Program-made: the position numbers and the translations under genes
Notes under the pieces: model-generated
Seen by the model: only the letters and a program-made list of their open reading frames with translations
What the model was told of the DNA's origin: nothing
Database searches by the model: none
In this document: positions 44,975 through 53,927 of the stretch, piece by piece
Layout of the letters: each line of letters begins with the position of its first letter
Position numbering within the stretch: the first letter of the stretch is position 1
NCBI GenBank assembly: GCA_017938485.1
Contig: JAGBBM010000093.1
Span: 1 to 62,775, forward strand
Source: Lachnospiraceae bacterium
GTDB taxonomy: Bacteria; Bacillota; Clostridia; Lachnospirales; Lachnospiraceae
Reading direction: 5' to 3'
DNA: 62,775 bases

Positions 44975-45754
44975 TTATAGTGTAGCAAGAAAATCCAAAG
45001 ATTCTTTGGTCTTCTCTATACCTGTAACTTCAAGCAATACTGACGCCTTATTAAAATATTTCTCGTAATATTCCTTAAACTTGTTCCAATCTATTCGCCC
45101 TGTTCCAAGTGACTGATGTAAATCTGTGACAAAATCATTGTCATTTAAATGCAAGTGCTTTACATATGGAGCCAATCCTACGACCCACTCCTCAATCTTT
45201 TTCTCATCACCAAATACATGAGCATGTGCATAGTCAAAACAGATTCCAAAATTGGGAACATCCTTCATATCCTTACCAAGTCTCATTAAAAGCTCACAAT
45301 CTGAATCAAACATATTTTCAATGTATATACATATGTCTGGATATTTTTCCAGCTTGTCTTTCCAATAAGCTACATTTCTTGTCAACCAACTTTCTCTATA
45401 GCTTTCTAATCGAAAGTTATCTATATAGTTGGTATGAAAAATCACTGCCTTTGCTCCAAGCTGTCTAGCTATGCCTATACTTTCTTCCACCCTAAAATCT
45501 GATACAGCTTTAATTCTTGAATCATCAGAGAAAATAGATACATCTAAAAAGGCTCCGTGCAAAGTGGTATACTTTGGCATATGTTCTTTCATTTTATAAT
45601 AATAAATTCGCTCTTCCAATCTATCAGCATCATCCAAGAGGTTTGGAGAAAAGAAATCATTGTACTCAAATCCACAATCATATTTTTGTGAGATTTCCAA
45701 GAACTCATCAATATTTTCTTGTTGCGGAATAACCAATAATTTTTCAATATTCAT
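44975..45754 (-). CDS. sugar phosphate isomerase/epimerase-like TIM-barrel protein
   Basis: 259 residues of the xylose-isomerase-like/AP-endonuclease-2 fold. Visible metal-binding pattern: HTNY near residue 110, ENMFDS (Glu about 148), FDYAHAHVFG (about 180) and KHLHLNDNDFVTDLHQSLGTGRIDW (read as HLHLNDND then HQSLGTGRID), with final LLEVTG. The reaction is unknown. The start is 45754 behind GGAGGG. Lying between the cyclase and kinase genes, it is odd among signalling proteins, but spacing of 17-25 bp on both sides argues for one transcript. Confidence 0.85.
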   Translation of the reverse strand: MNIEKLLVIPQQENIDEFLEISQKYDCGFEYNDFFSPNLLDDADRLEERIYYYKMKEHMPKYTTLHGAFLDVSIFSDDSRIKAVSDFRVEESIGIARQLGAKAVIFHTNYIDNFRLESYRESWLTRNVAYWKDKLEKYPDICIYIENMFDSDCELLMRLGKDMKDVPNFGICFDYAHAHVFGDEKKIEEWVVGLAPYVKHLHLNDNDFVTDLHQSLGTGRIDWNKFKEYYEKYFNKASVLLEVTGIEKTKESLDFLATL

Positions 45755-45779
45755 ATAATCCCTCCTACACTGCAAAAAA

Positions 45780-47582
45780 CTAGTCTCTATTTACTGATAC
45801 CACCGAATATACGAAAACTCCATTTGACTTACCCTTAAGTGGAATTTCACCAACCTCTTCTACTTCCACTCTGTCCTTAACACGCTCATATACCATATCA
45901 CTTATGAGAACCTGGCCTCTTTTTGCATTGGACTCAAGTCTCGCTGCAGTATTGACAGTATCACCTATAGCTGTAAAGTCCATTCGGAATTCACAACCGA
46001 TATTACCCACAATGGCAGGACCACAGTTAACGCCTACACCAAAGCCTATACTTCTGCCAAACTCCTTCATAAGCTTGTCTTCTAAAGCTTTAGCTCCATC
46101 CACTATATCCATAGCAGCGCACACAGCCTTAAAAGTATAATCCTCTAAGTCAAAAGGAGAATTAAATACGGCCATGGTAGCATCTCCAATAAATTTATCC
46201 AAGGTACCTTTATTTTTAAATATGGCATCTGTGGTAAGGTTCAGATAATTATTCAAAATAGCTACAACCTGTTCTGGTTCAAGTATCTCAGACATGGTAG
46301 TAAAACCTCTTATATCCACAAAGAGAACTGCCACATCTCTATTTTCTCCACCTAACTTTATAGAGAAATCCCCCTTCTTGGAAATCTCCTCTACAACCTC
46401 TGGTGCCACATACTTTTTAAATGCATTAATTACCTTCTTACGCTTTATTTTCTCTAAAATATATCCTATGGCAAGACAATACACATAAGATACAATTAAT
46501 ACAATAATTGCATAAACCAGGCTTATAGACTTACCGTTATTGTTTAAGGTTATACCTACGAATATTTGAGCACCTACGGCAACAAGTAGCAATATGGTAG
46601 ATAACCAAATTTTACTACGTTTAAAAATAAAATGAATAATTCCACATATAATTCCTGTAATAATTCCGGTTGCAATCGGATTGGCATTAATAGAAAATCT
46701 TCCATCCATAAGAGACTGAAGTATATTTGCATGAATTTCTACTCCAAACATCTGCTTGCTATATCCGTTTGGAACATTGAAATTATCCTGCATGCCTGTA
46801 GCATAAGCACCTACAAGCACAATACTCCCAGTAAAAGCTCTTGGGTCAATCTTTCCATCGAGAACATCTACCATCGATATACATTCATAATCTCCTGGTT
46901 TTCCCGAGAAGTTAATAAGAGTCTTACCATACTTATCTGTTGGAATCTCCACTTTTTCCGAATCATTATTATCGCAGTACATATCATATATTACTTTGGA
47001 GAACATATACATATCTTCTCCCTGATAAGACTGTTCTATGGCAATTCTTCTTACTACACCATCGGAATCCTGTGCCACATTTGAATATCCAACGGATACT
47101 ACATCCCTAAGCTCCTCATAAGGATAATATACAGCATCTACCGGATAGACAATTAATCCATTTTCGTCAGTGGCAGCTTTTTCATTATACTTATATTGGG
47201 CTACGGCTACTACATTACCACTTTCTTTTGCAGCCTCAGCAAATTCCATATCCCCCTCTGCAATTGTATTGTTGTCTCCAAAATATCCCGAGAAAAGAAT
47301 ATCGAAAGCAATAACTGCAGGTTTTGAATTTTCATTTGAGTTAAGAATATTGATTAAATCTGCATAATACTGTCTTGACCAAGTATTTATTGGACCTAAT
47401 TCTTCTAATGTTTTATCATCAATAGCAATAATCTTTATCTGACTAGAAACACCTCTTGGAATCTGATAAAGTGCATCCTTCAACATATAGTCCAAATGAG
47501 AGAATAGATTAGTTATAGTGAGCAAAAACACCAAGGCTATAACTATCAATGATTCAACCAAATCTCTTAGTAATTTTTTCAT
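45780..47582 (-). CDS. CHASE2 sensor with class III adenylate cyclase output
   Basis: A 600-residue receptor: helix (about 9-28), extracytoplasmic CHASE2 domain (about 30-300, IKIIAIDDKTLEELG, AFDILFSGYFG, NFNVPNGYSKQMFGVEIHAN in parts), three helices (about 308-385), and a cytoplasmic cyclase domain (about 420-590). Metal Asp residues lie in LFVDIRGFT and GDATMAVF; the substrate Lys in LDKFIGD and Thr/Asp in FTAIGDTVNTAARLE fit adenylate cyclases of the CyaC/sAC branch. It would make cAMP on an envelope signal. It is encoded directly after the cyclic-nucleotide-binding phosphatase. Confidence 0.93.
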   Translation of the reverse strand: MKKLLRDLVESLIVIALVFLLTITNLFSHLDYMLKDALYQIPRGVSSQIKIIAIDDKTLEELGPINTWSRQYYADLINILNSNENSKPAVIAFDILFSGYFGDNNTIAEGDMEFAEAAKESGNVVAVAQYKYNEKAATDENGLIVYPVDAVYYPYEELRDVVSVGYSNVAQDSDGVVRRIAIEQSYQGEDMYMFSKVIYDMYCDNNDSEKVEIPTDKYGKTLINFSGKPGDYECISMVDVLDGKIDPRAFTGSIVLVGAYATGMQDNFNVPNGYSKQMFGVEIHANILQSLMDGRFSINANPIATGIITGIICGIIHFIFKRSKIWLSTILLLVAVGAQIFVGITLNNNGKSISLVYAIIVLIVSYVYCLAIGYILEKIKRKKVINAFKKYVAPEVVEEISKKGDFSIKLGGENRDVAVLFVDIRGFTTMSEILEPEQVVAILNNYLNLTTDAIFKNKGTLDKFIGDATMAVFNSPFDLEDYTFKAVCAAMDIVDGAKALEDKLMKEFGRSIGFGVGVNCGPAIVGNIGCEFRMDFTAIGDTVNTAARLESNAKRGQVLISDMVYERVKDRVEVEEVGEIPLKGKSNGVFVYSVVSVNRD

Positions 47583-47605
47583 AATCCGACCCCCAAATAT
47601 GAAAT

Positions 47606-48784
47606 CTATTTTCTACTTAAATAAACCATTGTTATATCATCTGCCTGCATCTCTCCATCCGCAAACAAATCCACTTCCTCATACATAGCTTCAACAAAGG
47701 CTTCTGCATCAGCCGCCTCATCCATATGCTTATTAAGCACTTCCTTTAATCTGTCATCACCAAAGAATTCCTGACTTGGATTAAGTGCCTCTGTAACACC
47801 ATCTGTATACATATAGATACAGTCACCTTTAGCAAGGGTAAAATGCTGCTCTCTATAGGGAACTCCTTCCATCATTCCAAATACGAGATTAGCCTTGGCA
47901 TCTATCATCTTAAAGTTGCCTTCCTCATCTAAGATAAATGGCTTATTATGACCTGCATTAATAAATGTAACATCATTGGTTTCCAAATCTAAAACGCATA
48001 TAAATGCGGTGACAAACATGCCAGTTTCATTTTTATAACAGAGCTGATTATTTGACCTTTCTGCCACCTCCGCAAGGGGAAGTCCTAAAGTTGCATAATT
48101 TTTAATGTGCGTTTTTGCCATACTCATAAATATGGCTGCAGGCACTCCCTTTCCTGACACATCCGCAATAAGGAAACACATATGAGTATCATCTATCATA
48201 AACATATCATAAAAATCTCCACCAACCTCTTTTGCTGGTCTCATAGCTGCATGAAGCTTAACTTGCTCAAGGGCATTAAAAGGTGTAAAATCATCCTCCA
48301 AGCATTCTGCCTGAATTCTGGTTGCAACAGATAGCTCTGACTTGATTCTAGCCTGCTCTGTAACAAGCTTAGTAGTCTTTGTATAGAGCATATTCATAAA
48401 TGTTCCATATATCTTACGATTCTTGCTTGCAATCTCCTCAAACAAAGCCTTAGATATATTGGCACAGATAACATCTGTGGTTGCTCTTACTGTTGCCCCT
48501 CTTTTATCATCATTGATAAGACCAAGCTCACCGATAAAATCACCTACAGAAAGTGTATTAATAACTGTTCCTTTACAATCTAAAACATCTGTAGTTCCTT
48601 CAAGAATTATGTACATTCCATCATCACAGTCTGCGCCAAGAGTAACCACATCTTCACCTTTTTTTATGGCTACTTCCACCATGGCTTCAAGAAGAATACG
48701 AGTACCTTCTTTTAACTCCCCATCTGGGTCTATCTTAAAAAACTCTTGTATGGTTTCGATTTTTCTTAATACGTCAGCATTCAT
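47606..48784 (-). CDS. cyclic-nucleotide-binding domain fused to SpoIIE/PP2C phosphatase
   Basis: Residues about 12-130 form a CRP-like nucleotide-binding domain; its phosphate-binding cassette FIGELGLINDDKRGATVRA keeps the Glu and Arg needed for cAMP or cGMP. A short coiled linker leads to a SpoIIE-type Ser/Thr phosphatase (about 190-392) with RPAKEVGGDFYDMF, IADVSGKGVPAAIFM, NAGHNKPF, YTDGVTEA and ADDITMVYL, all metal Asp residues present. The natural reading is a phosphatase switched by cAMP from the adjoining cyclase, acting on the nearby STAS protein. GGAGG before ATG. Confidence 0.92.
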   Translation of the reverse strand: MNADVLRKIETIQEFFKIDPDGELKEGTRILLEAMVEVAIKKGEDVVTLGADCDDGMYIILEGTTDVLDCKGTVINTLSVGDFIGELGLINDDKRGATVRATTDVICANISKALFEEIASKNRKIYGTFMNMLYTKTTKLVTEQARIKSELSVATRIQAECLEDDFTPFNALEQVKLHAAMRPAKEVGGDFYDMFMIDDTHMCFLIADVSGKGVPAAIFMSMAKTHIKNYATLGLPLAEVAERSNNQLCYKNETGMFVTAFICVLDLETNDVTFINAGHNKPFILDEEGNFKMIDAKANLVFGMMEGVPYREQHFTLAKGDCIYMYTDGVTEALNPSQEFFGDDRLKEVLNKHMDEAADAEAFVEAMYEEVDLFADGEMQADDITMVYLSRK

Positions 48785-48788
48785 AAAA

Positions 48789-49715
48789 CTACCTCCACTC
48801 TATAGTTGTGTCCATATGAATTTCTGTAGTAAAATCAAAATCCCAACTACCTGATGGAGCAGGCATAAGACTTGGTATAGTTGCACACTGACCCTTCTCT
48901 ACTGTCTGAGTTCCAAAAACTGCACCATTATACATAAATGTAACTGTAAATGGTCCTGTTGATACATCCTGTAAAAGTTCATTCAACTCATCATATGTAA
49001 TACCAATATCTGTTCCATTTTCCACGATGCTCATAAGAGTAACAATAACCTCTTCTGGCAGTTCTGAAAAATCGATATCCTTTGGTTCTCCTACATAATC
49101 TGTTTTATCTTTATCATCATATATGAGAACTTCATTTCCGTTATCAACTCTAACGCCATCCTTCGATGTACTTCCGTCAGCATATACAAGCTCTGAATCT
49201 ACCTTTCCATCAAATACTGACACCTTAGTGTAACGTACATCATCCTCATAGTATGTATAGACTCTAAACACTGTTCCTCTAACAGCCATATTAGAGTTAG
49301 GAGTATTAACCTCATACGATGAATCCTCGTTTAAAGCATTTTGAATATCGCTTGTAACCGCACCATAATTAAGCTCAATACTAGTCTTACTGTCAGCGGC
49401 TGAACCTGTAGCAACAAGTCTAAACTCTGTATTAGATTCTACATACATATATTTGTCATCATCTAACTTCAAAGTCATAGTACCTGACTTTAAGAGAACT
49501 ACATCCCCCGATTCAAGAACCATATTGTTATAGGCTTCCATCTCACCAATGCCCTCTCTTGTAACAATGGCTTCCCCCTTAATATCATAAACCTTTACAA
49601 TTCTGTATGCCTCTTCCTTTTTCAAAACATTTAGAAGCACCACTACCAATACAGCAACTAATACAACTGCTACAGAACTTATGATTATTATTTTTTTCTT
49701 TTTTGCCTTATCCAT
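48789..49715 (-). CDS. membrane-anchored FecR-domain protein with an InlB-like repeat
   Basis: 308 residues: Lys-rich start and helix (about 6-30), FecR domain (about 37-190; NTPNSNMAVRGTVFRVYT is its hallmark), and a C-terminal beta-grasp repeat like those of InlB/Listeria-Bacteroides proteins (FTVTFMYNGAVFGTQTVEKG, about 255-275). The second FecR of the window, paralogous in its core to that at 7193. It is 4 bp upstream of the phosphatase gene and 15 bp after the secreted protein gene. Likely contacts the secreted protein or the CHASE2 domain outside the membrane. Confidence 0.87.
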   Translation of the reverse strand: MDKAKKKKIIIISSVAVVLVAVLVVVLLNVLKKEEAYRIVKVYDIKGEAIVTREGIGEMEAYNNMVLESGDVVLLKSGTMTLKLDDDKYMYVESNTEFRLVATGSAADSKTSIELNYGAVTSDIQNALNEDSSYEVNTPNSNMAVRGTVFRVYTYYEDDVRYTKVSVFDGKVDSELVYADGSTSKDGVRVDNGNEVLIYDDKDKTDYVGEPKDIDFSELPEEVIVTLMSIVENGTDIGITYDELNELLQDVSTGPFTVTFMYNGAVFGTQTVEKGQCATIPSLMPAPSGSWDFDFTTEIHMDTTIEWR

Positions 49716-49730
49716 AAAATACTCCTTCTC

Positions 49731-51659
49731 CTATTGGTTACTGAAAGTATAATCACCTTCACCACTTACATAAAAACTTGTTCCACCTGAATACACAGTA
49801 GAATCACCACTTACTTTCCAACTTCCTGCGCCTAAAGTATAGGCTGTATTTGCGTTAAGCCTTATCTTTTCTCCACTAGGTATAATTCCTGTCTTGGTCC
49901 ACTCAGCCGCCAAAATAATAGTCATTGTTGTATCATTTCCAGCATAATCTGTTGCGACTATATTATACTCTGTAGAACCACCATTAGAACTAAGCTGTAA
50001 TGTAGCATTTGAGCCCATAAGAATACTTGCTTCATCATTTACAAGAACTTCCTTAAGGTTTGCGTCGAACACAGATATATCCATCTTATCCATGTAATAA
50101 GTTTCACCATCAACAATATCATTAATAGATGGTGCGAAATAATCCACAAGTATATCTGATATCACCAGTGCATCTGACATCTCACCGGTAGAAATCTTCT
50201 TAAAATATATCTCTCCTTCAAAGGTAGATACATTAAAATACAACTCTTCCTTATACTCCCCGCCAAGCTCAGTAGCTACAAGATATCCATCTGCAGGAAC
50301 AAGTCTTGCCGGTGTAATGTAAAAATTATTCTCACCCTTTATTCCGTACACTGTATAAGGGTTAGACGGAATTGGTAAATATGAAACAGAAAAATTATCT
50401 GTTATAACCACTTCTTTATATTTATCTGTAGCAGCAAATGTAACTCTCATTGTGTAATCTCCTACCGCTGTTGGCGCTACAGATGTATATGTACTGTCAC
50501 TTGCCATGTATTGCTTGTATTGTACCATGGTATGACCAACACCATTTGTACTTGATGATATAACAGGCGATGCAGGTTTTCCTCCATAATAGTAATCACT
50601 TATGGCAGCACTGCCAGAACCAGTAAGTAATGTAGGCGTAACTTCCGGTTCCTCCTCTGGTTCTTCCACCGGAGCAGCCTCCACAAGAAAACTTAGGGAA
50701 ACTTCGTTTATCTCTCCCATAGTAATAATGTGACAGCTACTATCATAAGTTCCTACTTCTAAATCCAAAATTGGTGATACACTAATTATTGCACTTTCTC
50801 CAGCATTTAGAATAAATCCGCTGGTATCAACACCAACATCATTAACCGATGCAACTGCACCATAATATGAAGTATCATACTCAACAGCTATTTCAATAGG
50901 ATTAATTTTTGTATTGGTAATGGTAAGGGTTTTGTCCGGTATCATACCATACCCTTCTGTTTCGGTTCCAAAGTCAAGTACCGTATCAGAAATAGAATAC
51001 CCAAAAAGTTCTTCAATAGATTTATTCGTTGTTCCCGCCAATATGTCATAGCTTATACCATTACAACTTACCGATAAATCACTGGCAGTTGTAATTGGAG
51101 ACGTCTTGGCAACTTGAATGGTTGCCGTACCAACAGAAGTTGCATCGTAGGTAAGGCTTCCACTTATATCAAGTGTACCTGTTCCTGAAACTGGAACGCT
51201 TAATGTGGCATTGGTAACTTGATTTTCTCCACTTACAGTAAGTGTTCCACCACCTATGTTAAGAGTGCCTACAGTTCCACCATTTAAAGTTACTTCCTCA
51301 CCTGTAGCATTTATTGTACCTATGCTTCCCGAGGAGGTAATATAGCAGCTTTGATAATTCGCAACATCGGGGTAAGATGTTACAGTACCAACCGTTCCAC
51401 CAGCCGATACATTTAAATATGCTGCACAACCATCATCGGGAGCTAATGTAACCTCTCCTATAGCACCACCACTTACTACATTTAAGGTTCCACCACTACC
51501 ATAGATTCCATAAGTATCTCCACTCATATCTGTACTTACTTCTTCTGTAGTGTTATATATTATTTCATAATCAGCGGCAAATACCTCAATTGGAACAAGA
51601 CCTACACACATCATAAATGACAGAATAAGTGCAACAAAACCTTTTACCCTCTTTCTCAT
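49731..51659 (-). CDS. secreted surface protein, first gene of the signalling cluster
   Basis: 642 residues with a clear signal peptide (MRKRVKGFVALILSF, cleavage near VFAA/DYE at 29). Residues about 40-180 are Gly/Thr/Ser-rich with repeats such as GGTLNVVSGG, GGTVGTVT, GGTVGTLNIGG, suggesting a right-handed beta-solenoid. An Ig-like domain with NAGESAIISVSP follows (about 200-335), then a Pro/Glu linker, and further beta-rich repeats (about 350-640). No sortase motif, no membrane helix at the end. Possibly the ligand or scaffold sensed by the FecR/CHASE2 proteins. Own promoter at 51700-51728; GGAGG before ATG. Confidence 0.8.
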   Translation of the reverse strand: MRKRVKGFVALILSFMMCVGLVPIEVFAADYEIIYNTTEEVSTDMSGDTYGIYGSGGTLNVVSGGAIGEVTLAPDDGCAAYLNVSAGGTVGTVTSYPDVANYQSCYITSSGSIGTINATGEEVTLNGGTVGTLNIGGGTLTVSGENQVTNATLSVPVSGTGTLDISGSLTYDATSVGTATIQVAKTSPITTASDLSVSCNGISYDILAGTTNKSIEELFGYSISDTVLDFGTETEGYGMIPDKTLTITNTKINPIEIAVEYDTSYYGAVASVNDVGVDTSGFILNAGESAIISVSPILDLEVGTYDSSCHIITMGEINEVSLSFLVEAAPVEEPEEEPEVTPTLLTGSGSAAISDYYYGGKPASPVISSSTNGVGHTMVQYKQYMASDSTYTSVAPTAVGDYTMRVTFAATDKYKEVVITDNFSVSYLPIPSNPYTVYGIKGENNFYITPARLVPADGYLVATELGGEYKEELYFNVSTFEGEIYFKKISTGEMSDALVISDILVDYFAPSINDIVDGETYYMDKMDISVFDANLKEVLVNDEASILMGSNATLQLSSNGGSTEYNIVATDYAGNDTTMTIILAAEWTKTGIIPSGEKIRLNANTAYTLGAGSWKVSGDSTVYSGGTSFYVSGEGDYTFSNQ

Positions 51660-51699
51660 AGCTTAACCTCCTCAAAAAACATCAAAAACACTATATTCT

Positions 51700-51728
51700 A
51701 TTATAAAATATATAGTTTTTTTTGTCAT
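51700..51728 (-). promoter_or_regulatory. promoter of the signalling cluster
   Basis: On the minus strand ATGACA (51723-51728), 17-bp spacer, TATAAT (51700-51705), about 40 bp before the surface-protein ATG. Confidence 0.7.
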
Positions 51729-51934
51729 TATTTTTTGCGTTAAATTCTATAAAATCAAGTATCTTTATACTGAATTTATATTACGCATGGTCACTTTTGG
51801 GTAACCGTACTAAGATACACTATATTATTAAAAAATGCAAGCATTTTTTATCAACTTTTTCACTCACACCTTTTAATAATATCATATATTCGTCTATATC
51901 AATTTTTTTGCGTAAAAAAAGACAATTTTTGCGT
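51729..51934. other. AT-rich intergenic region with small hairpins
   Basis: Between two leftward genes. Contains GGTTAC/GTGACC and a nested TATTATTAAAA/TTTTAATAATA hairpin (about 51821-51890). The word GTACTAAG at 51807-51814 recalls the end of module X, but no arms like those of the large palindromes are evident. No gene seen. Confidence 0.45.
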
Positions 51935-51978
51935 AAAAAAAGAACCACAGATTATAATATTTAATAATCTATGGTTCT
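51935..51978 (-). terminator. terminator of the PurF-like gene
   Basis: AGAACCATAGATTATTA (minus strand) pairs with TATAATCTGTGGTTCT and continues into seven T residues. Confidence 0.9.
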
Positions 51979-51994
51979 CTAACTTCATTTTTTC

Positions 51995-53398
51995 TTACTC
52001 TTCGCCGTTCCAACAGTAAGTACAAAGCTTGCTAGGCTCTATACCTACGGCATCAAGCATATCATCTAATCTATTAAATCTAAGAGAAGTAAATTTGAGC
52101 TTCTCTCCTATCTTCTCTACCATCTTCTCGTACTTAGGTGAGTTGTAATCAGCATACTCCTTCAAGATTTCATCTGTTACATTTCCACCTTCTAATTCGT
52201 TTATAACAACTCTTGTTATAAGCTCCATCTCTGACTTTGAACGAGAGAAGTTAAGATACTTACAGCCATATAAAAGTGGTGGGCAGGCTGGTCTTATATG
52301 AACTTCCTTTGCCCCGCACTCATATAAAAATTCCGTAGTCTCTCTAAGCTGAGTTCCTCTAACTATAGAATCATCTATAAGAAGTAATTTCTTGTCTTTA
52401 ATCAAATCTTGAACAGGAATAAGCTTCATCTTAGCAATAAGGTCACGCTTACTCTGCATAGTAGGCATAAAGGATCTTGCCCAGGTTGGAGAATACTTTA
52501 TAAAAGGTCTTGAAAATGGTATGCCGGACTCATTTGCATAACCTATAGCATGAGCTGTTCCTGAGTCAGGAATACCTGCAACTATATCTGGATTTGCATC
52601 ATCTCTCTTTGCCATATTCTTACCACAGTTATATCTAACCTTTTCTACACTTACACCCTCATAGGATGATGAAGGATAACCATAGTACACCCAAAGGAAG
52701 GTACAAATCTTCATATCACTTCCTGGTAACACAAGGGTCTTCATAGAATCCGGAGTGATAACAGCTATCTCACCAGGGCCAAGCTCTCTTACTGCACTGT
52801 ATCCCAAATTGAGAAATGCAAAGCTCTCGAAAGATGCACAGTAAGCACCTTCTTTTTTACCAATTGCAATAGGGGTTCTTCCCTGCTTATCTCTAGCACA
52901 GTAAATTCCCTTTGGAGTTAAAATAAGCATAGATATAGAACCTTCAATAATATCTAAAGCGTACTGTATACCCTCAATGAAATTCTCTTTCTGATTAATA
53001 ATAGCAGCAACTAACTCTGTAGCATTAATCTCACCATTAGACATCTCAAAGAAATGGGTATTCCCCTTTATAATCATATCAGTAATCTCATCAGCATTAT
53101 TAATCTTGCCAACAGTTGTTATGGCAAAAGAGCCATGATGAGAACGAATAAATATAGGCTGGGCTTCAAAATCTGATATACATCCGATACCCATATTTCC
53201 TCTCATGGAATTGGCATCTTTATCAAATTTTGTTCTAAATGGAGAATTAGAAATATTATGAATTGATTTTTCAAATCCATCCTCTCCATATACTGCCATA
53301 CCAGCACGTCTGGTTCCTAAATGTGAATGATAGTCTGTTCCAAAAAACAAATCAAAAACGCAATCTTCTTTTGATGCGACTCCAAAATATCCGCCCAT
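51995..53398 (-). CDS. PurF-like amidophosphoribosyltransferase paralogue lacking the glutaminase Cys
   Basis: 467 residues aligned throughout with PurF, the first enzyme of purine synthesis. The PRPP loop is intact (LLLIDDSIVRGTQL, about residue 350), as are Cys residues likely to hold an Fe-S cluster (final LCTYCWNGEE). The N-terminus is MGGYFGVASKEDC: in PurF the glutaminase nucleophile is a Cys at the head of CGIxG, here replaced by Gly. The rest of the glutaminase fold (YHSHLGTRRAGMAVYG, GNMGIGCISD) remains. It may use free ammonia or have another role. The start at 53398 has GGAGG. A canonical PurF is not in the window. Confidence 0.88.
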   Translation of the reverse strand: MGGYFGVASKEDCVFDLFFGTDYHSHLGTRRAGMAVYGEDGFEKSIHNISNSPFRTKFDKDANSMRGNMGIGCISDFEAQPIFIRSHHGSFAITTVGKINNADEITDMIIKGNTHFFEMSNGEINATELVAAIINQKENFIEGIQYALDIIEGSISMLILTPKGIYCARDKQGRTPIAIGKKEGAYCASFESFAFLNLGYSAVRELGPGEIAVITPDSMKTLVLPGSDMKICTFLWVYYGYPSSSYEGVSVEKVRYNCGKNMAKRDDANPDIVAGIPDSGTAHAIGYANESGIPFSRPFIKYSPTWARSFMPTMQSKRDLIAKMKLIPVQDLIKDKKLLLIDDSIVRGTQLRETTEFLYECGAKEVHIRPACPPLLYGCKYLNFSRSKSEMELITRVVINELEGGNVTDEILKEYADYNSPKYEKMVEKIGEKLKFTSLRFNRLDDMLDAVGIEPSKLCTYCWNGEE

Positions 53399-53576
53399 TT
53401 TTGTCCTCCATGTTATATAAAACATTTTCGTAAATGCATTTTATCTCCATTGGGATTATACCACAATAAAATAAAAATAAAATACTCTTTTTATCATATT
53501 TTGAATATTATTTTTATTTTCGGTAAAAGATATAAATATGTACACATAAATATATTTTTATGGGAGGAATTGCACA

Positions 53577-53780
53577 ATGAAGATTTTAAATTGCATTTGT
53601 CTTACAATAGCTATTGTAGGTGCTCTTAACTGGGGTATCATAGGTTTATTCGACTTTAATGTAGTTTCAAGCATATTTGGAGATGGAACTATCCTTACAA
53701 GAATCGTATATTCTCTTGTAGGTTTAAGTGGACTTTATCTCATCGGATTCTACGGCTTAGTGTGTCGTGATGATGCGTAA
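53577..53780 (+). CDS. DUF378 small membrane protein
   Basis: A 67-residue protein with two helices (about 6-26 and 38-58) and the family core ALNWGIIGLFDFNVVSSIFG, followed by RIVYSLVGLSGLY. Widespread in Firmicutes, function unknown. GGGAGGAATT before ATG. Monocistronic; a long hairpin begins 22 bp after its stop. Confidence 0.92.
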   Translation: MKILNCICLTIAIVGALNWGIIGLFDFNVVSSIFGDGTILTRIVYSLVGLSGLYLIGFYGLVCRDDA

Positions 53781-53801
53781 GGGATAATTCCTTAGTATGA
53801 C

Positions 53802-53895
53802 GGAGGTTGCTGTTCATACTTAATTACCAAGTGAATGTATTCACAAACGGTTTGTAATACATCTACTTGATATTTAAATATGAACCGCAACCTCC
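53802..53895. repeat. long hairpin after the DUF378 gene
   Basis: GGAGGTTGC...GTTCATA pairs with TATGAAC...GCAACCTCC, and an inner CAAGT-AATGTATT pairs with AATACAT-ACTTG, capped by CAAACGGTTTG. There is no adjacent T run, so it is not a textbook terminator. It could still end transcription of the DUF378 gene. Confidence 0.75.
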
Positions 53896-53927
53896 TGTTT
53901 GTTACATAATACAAATTAATACAAAAC

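Noticed and set aside
46632-47084. Rightward 150-codon frame inside the CHASE2 cyclase gene
   Set aside because: Lies opposite a conserved CHASE2 domain; composition and lack of a ribosome binding site fit chance.
48423-48854. Rightward 143-codon frame across the phosphatase/FecR junction
   Set aside because: Antisense to two well-supported genes, Ser-rich with no family resemblance.
51795-51890. Further member of the exchanged-module palindromes
   Set aside because: Only the word GTACTAAG is shared; the arms and second module cannot be identified.
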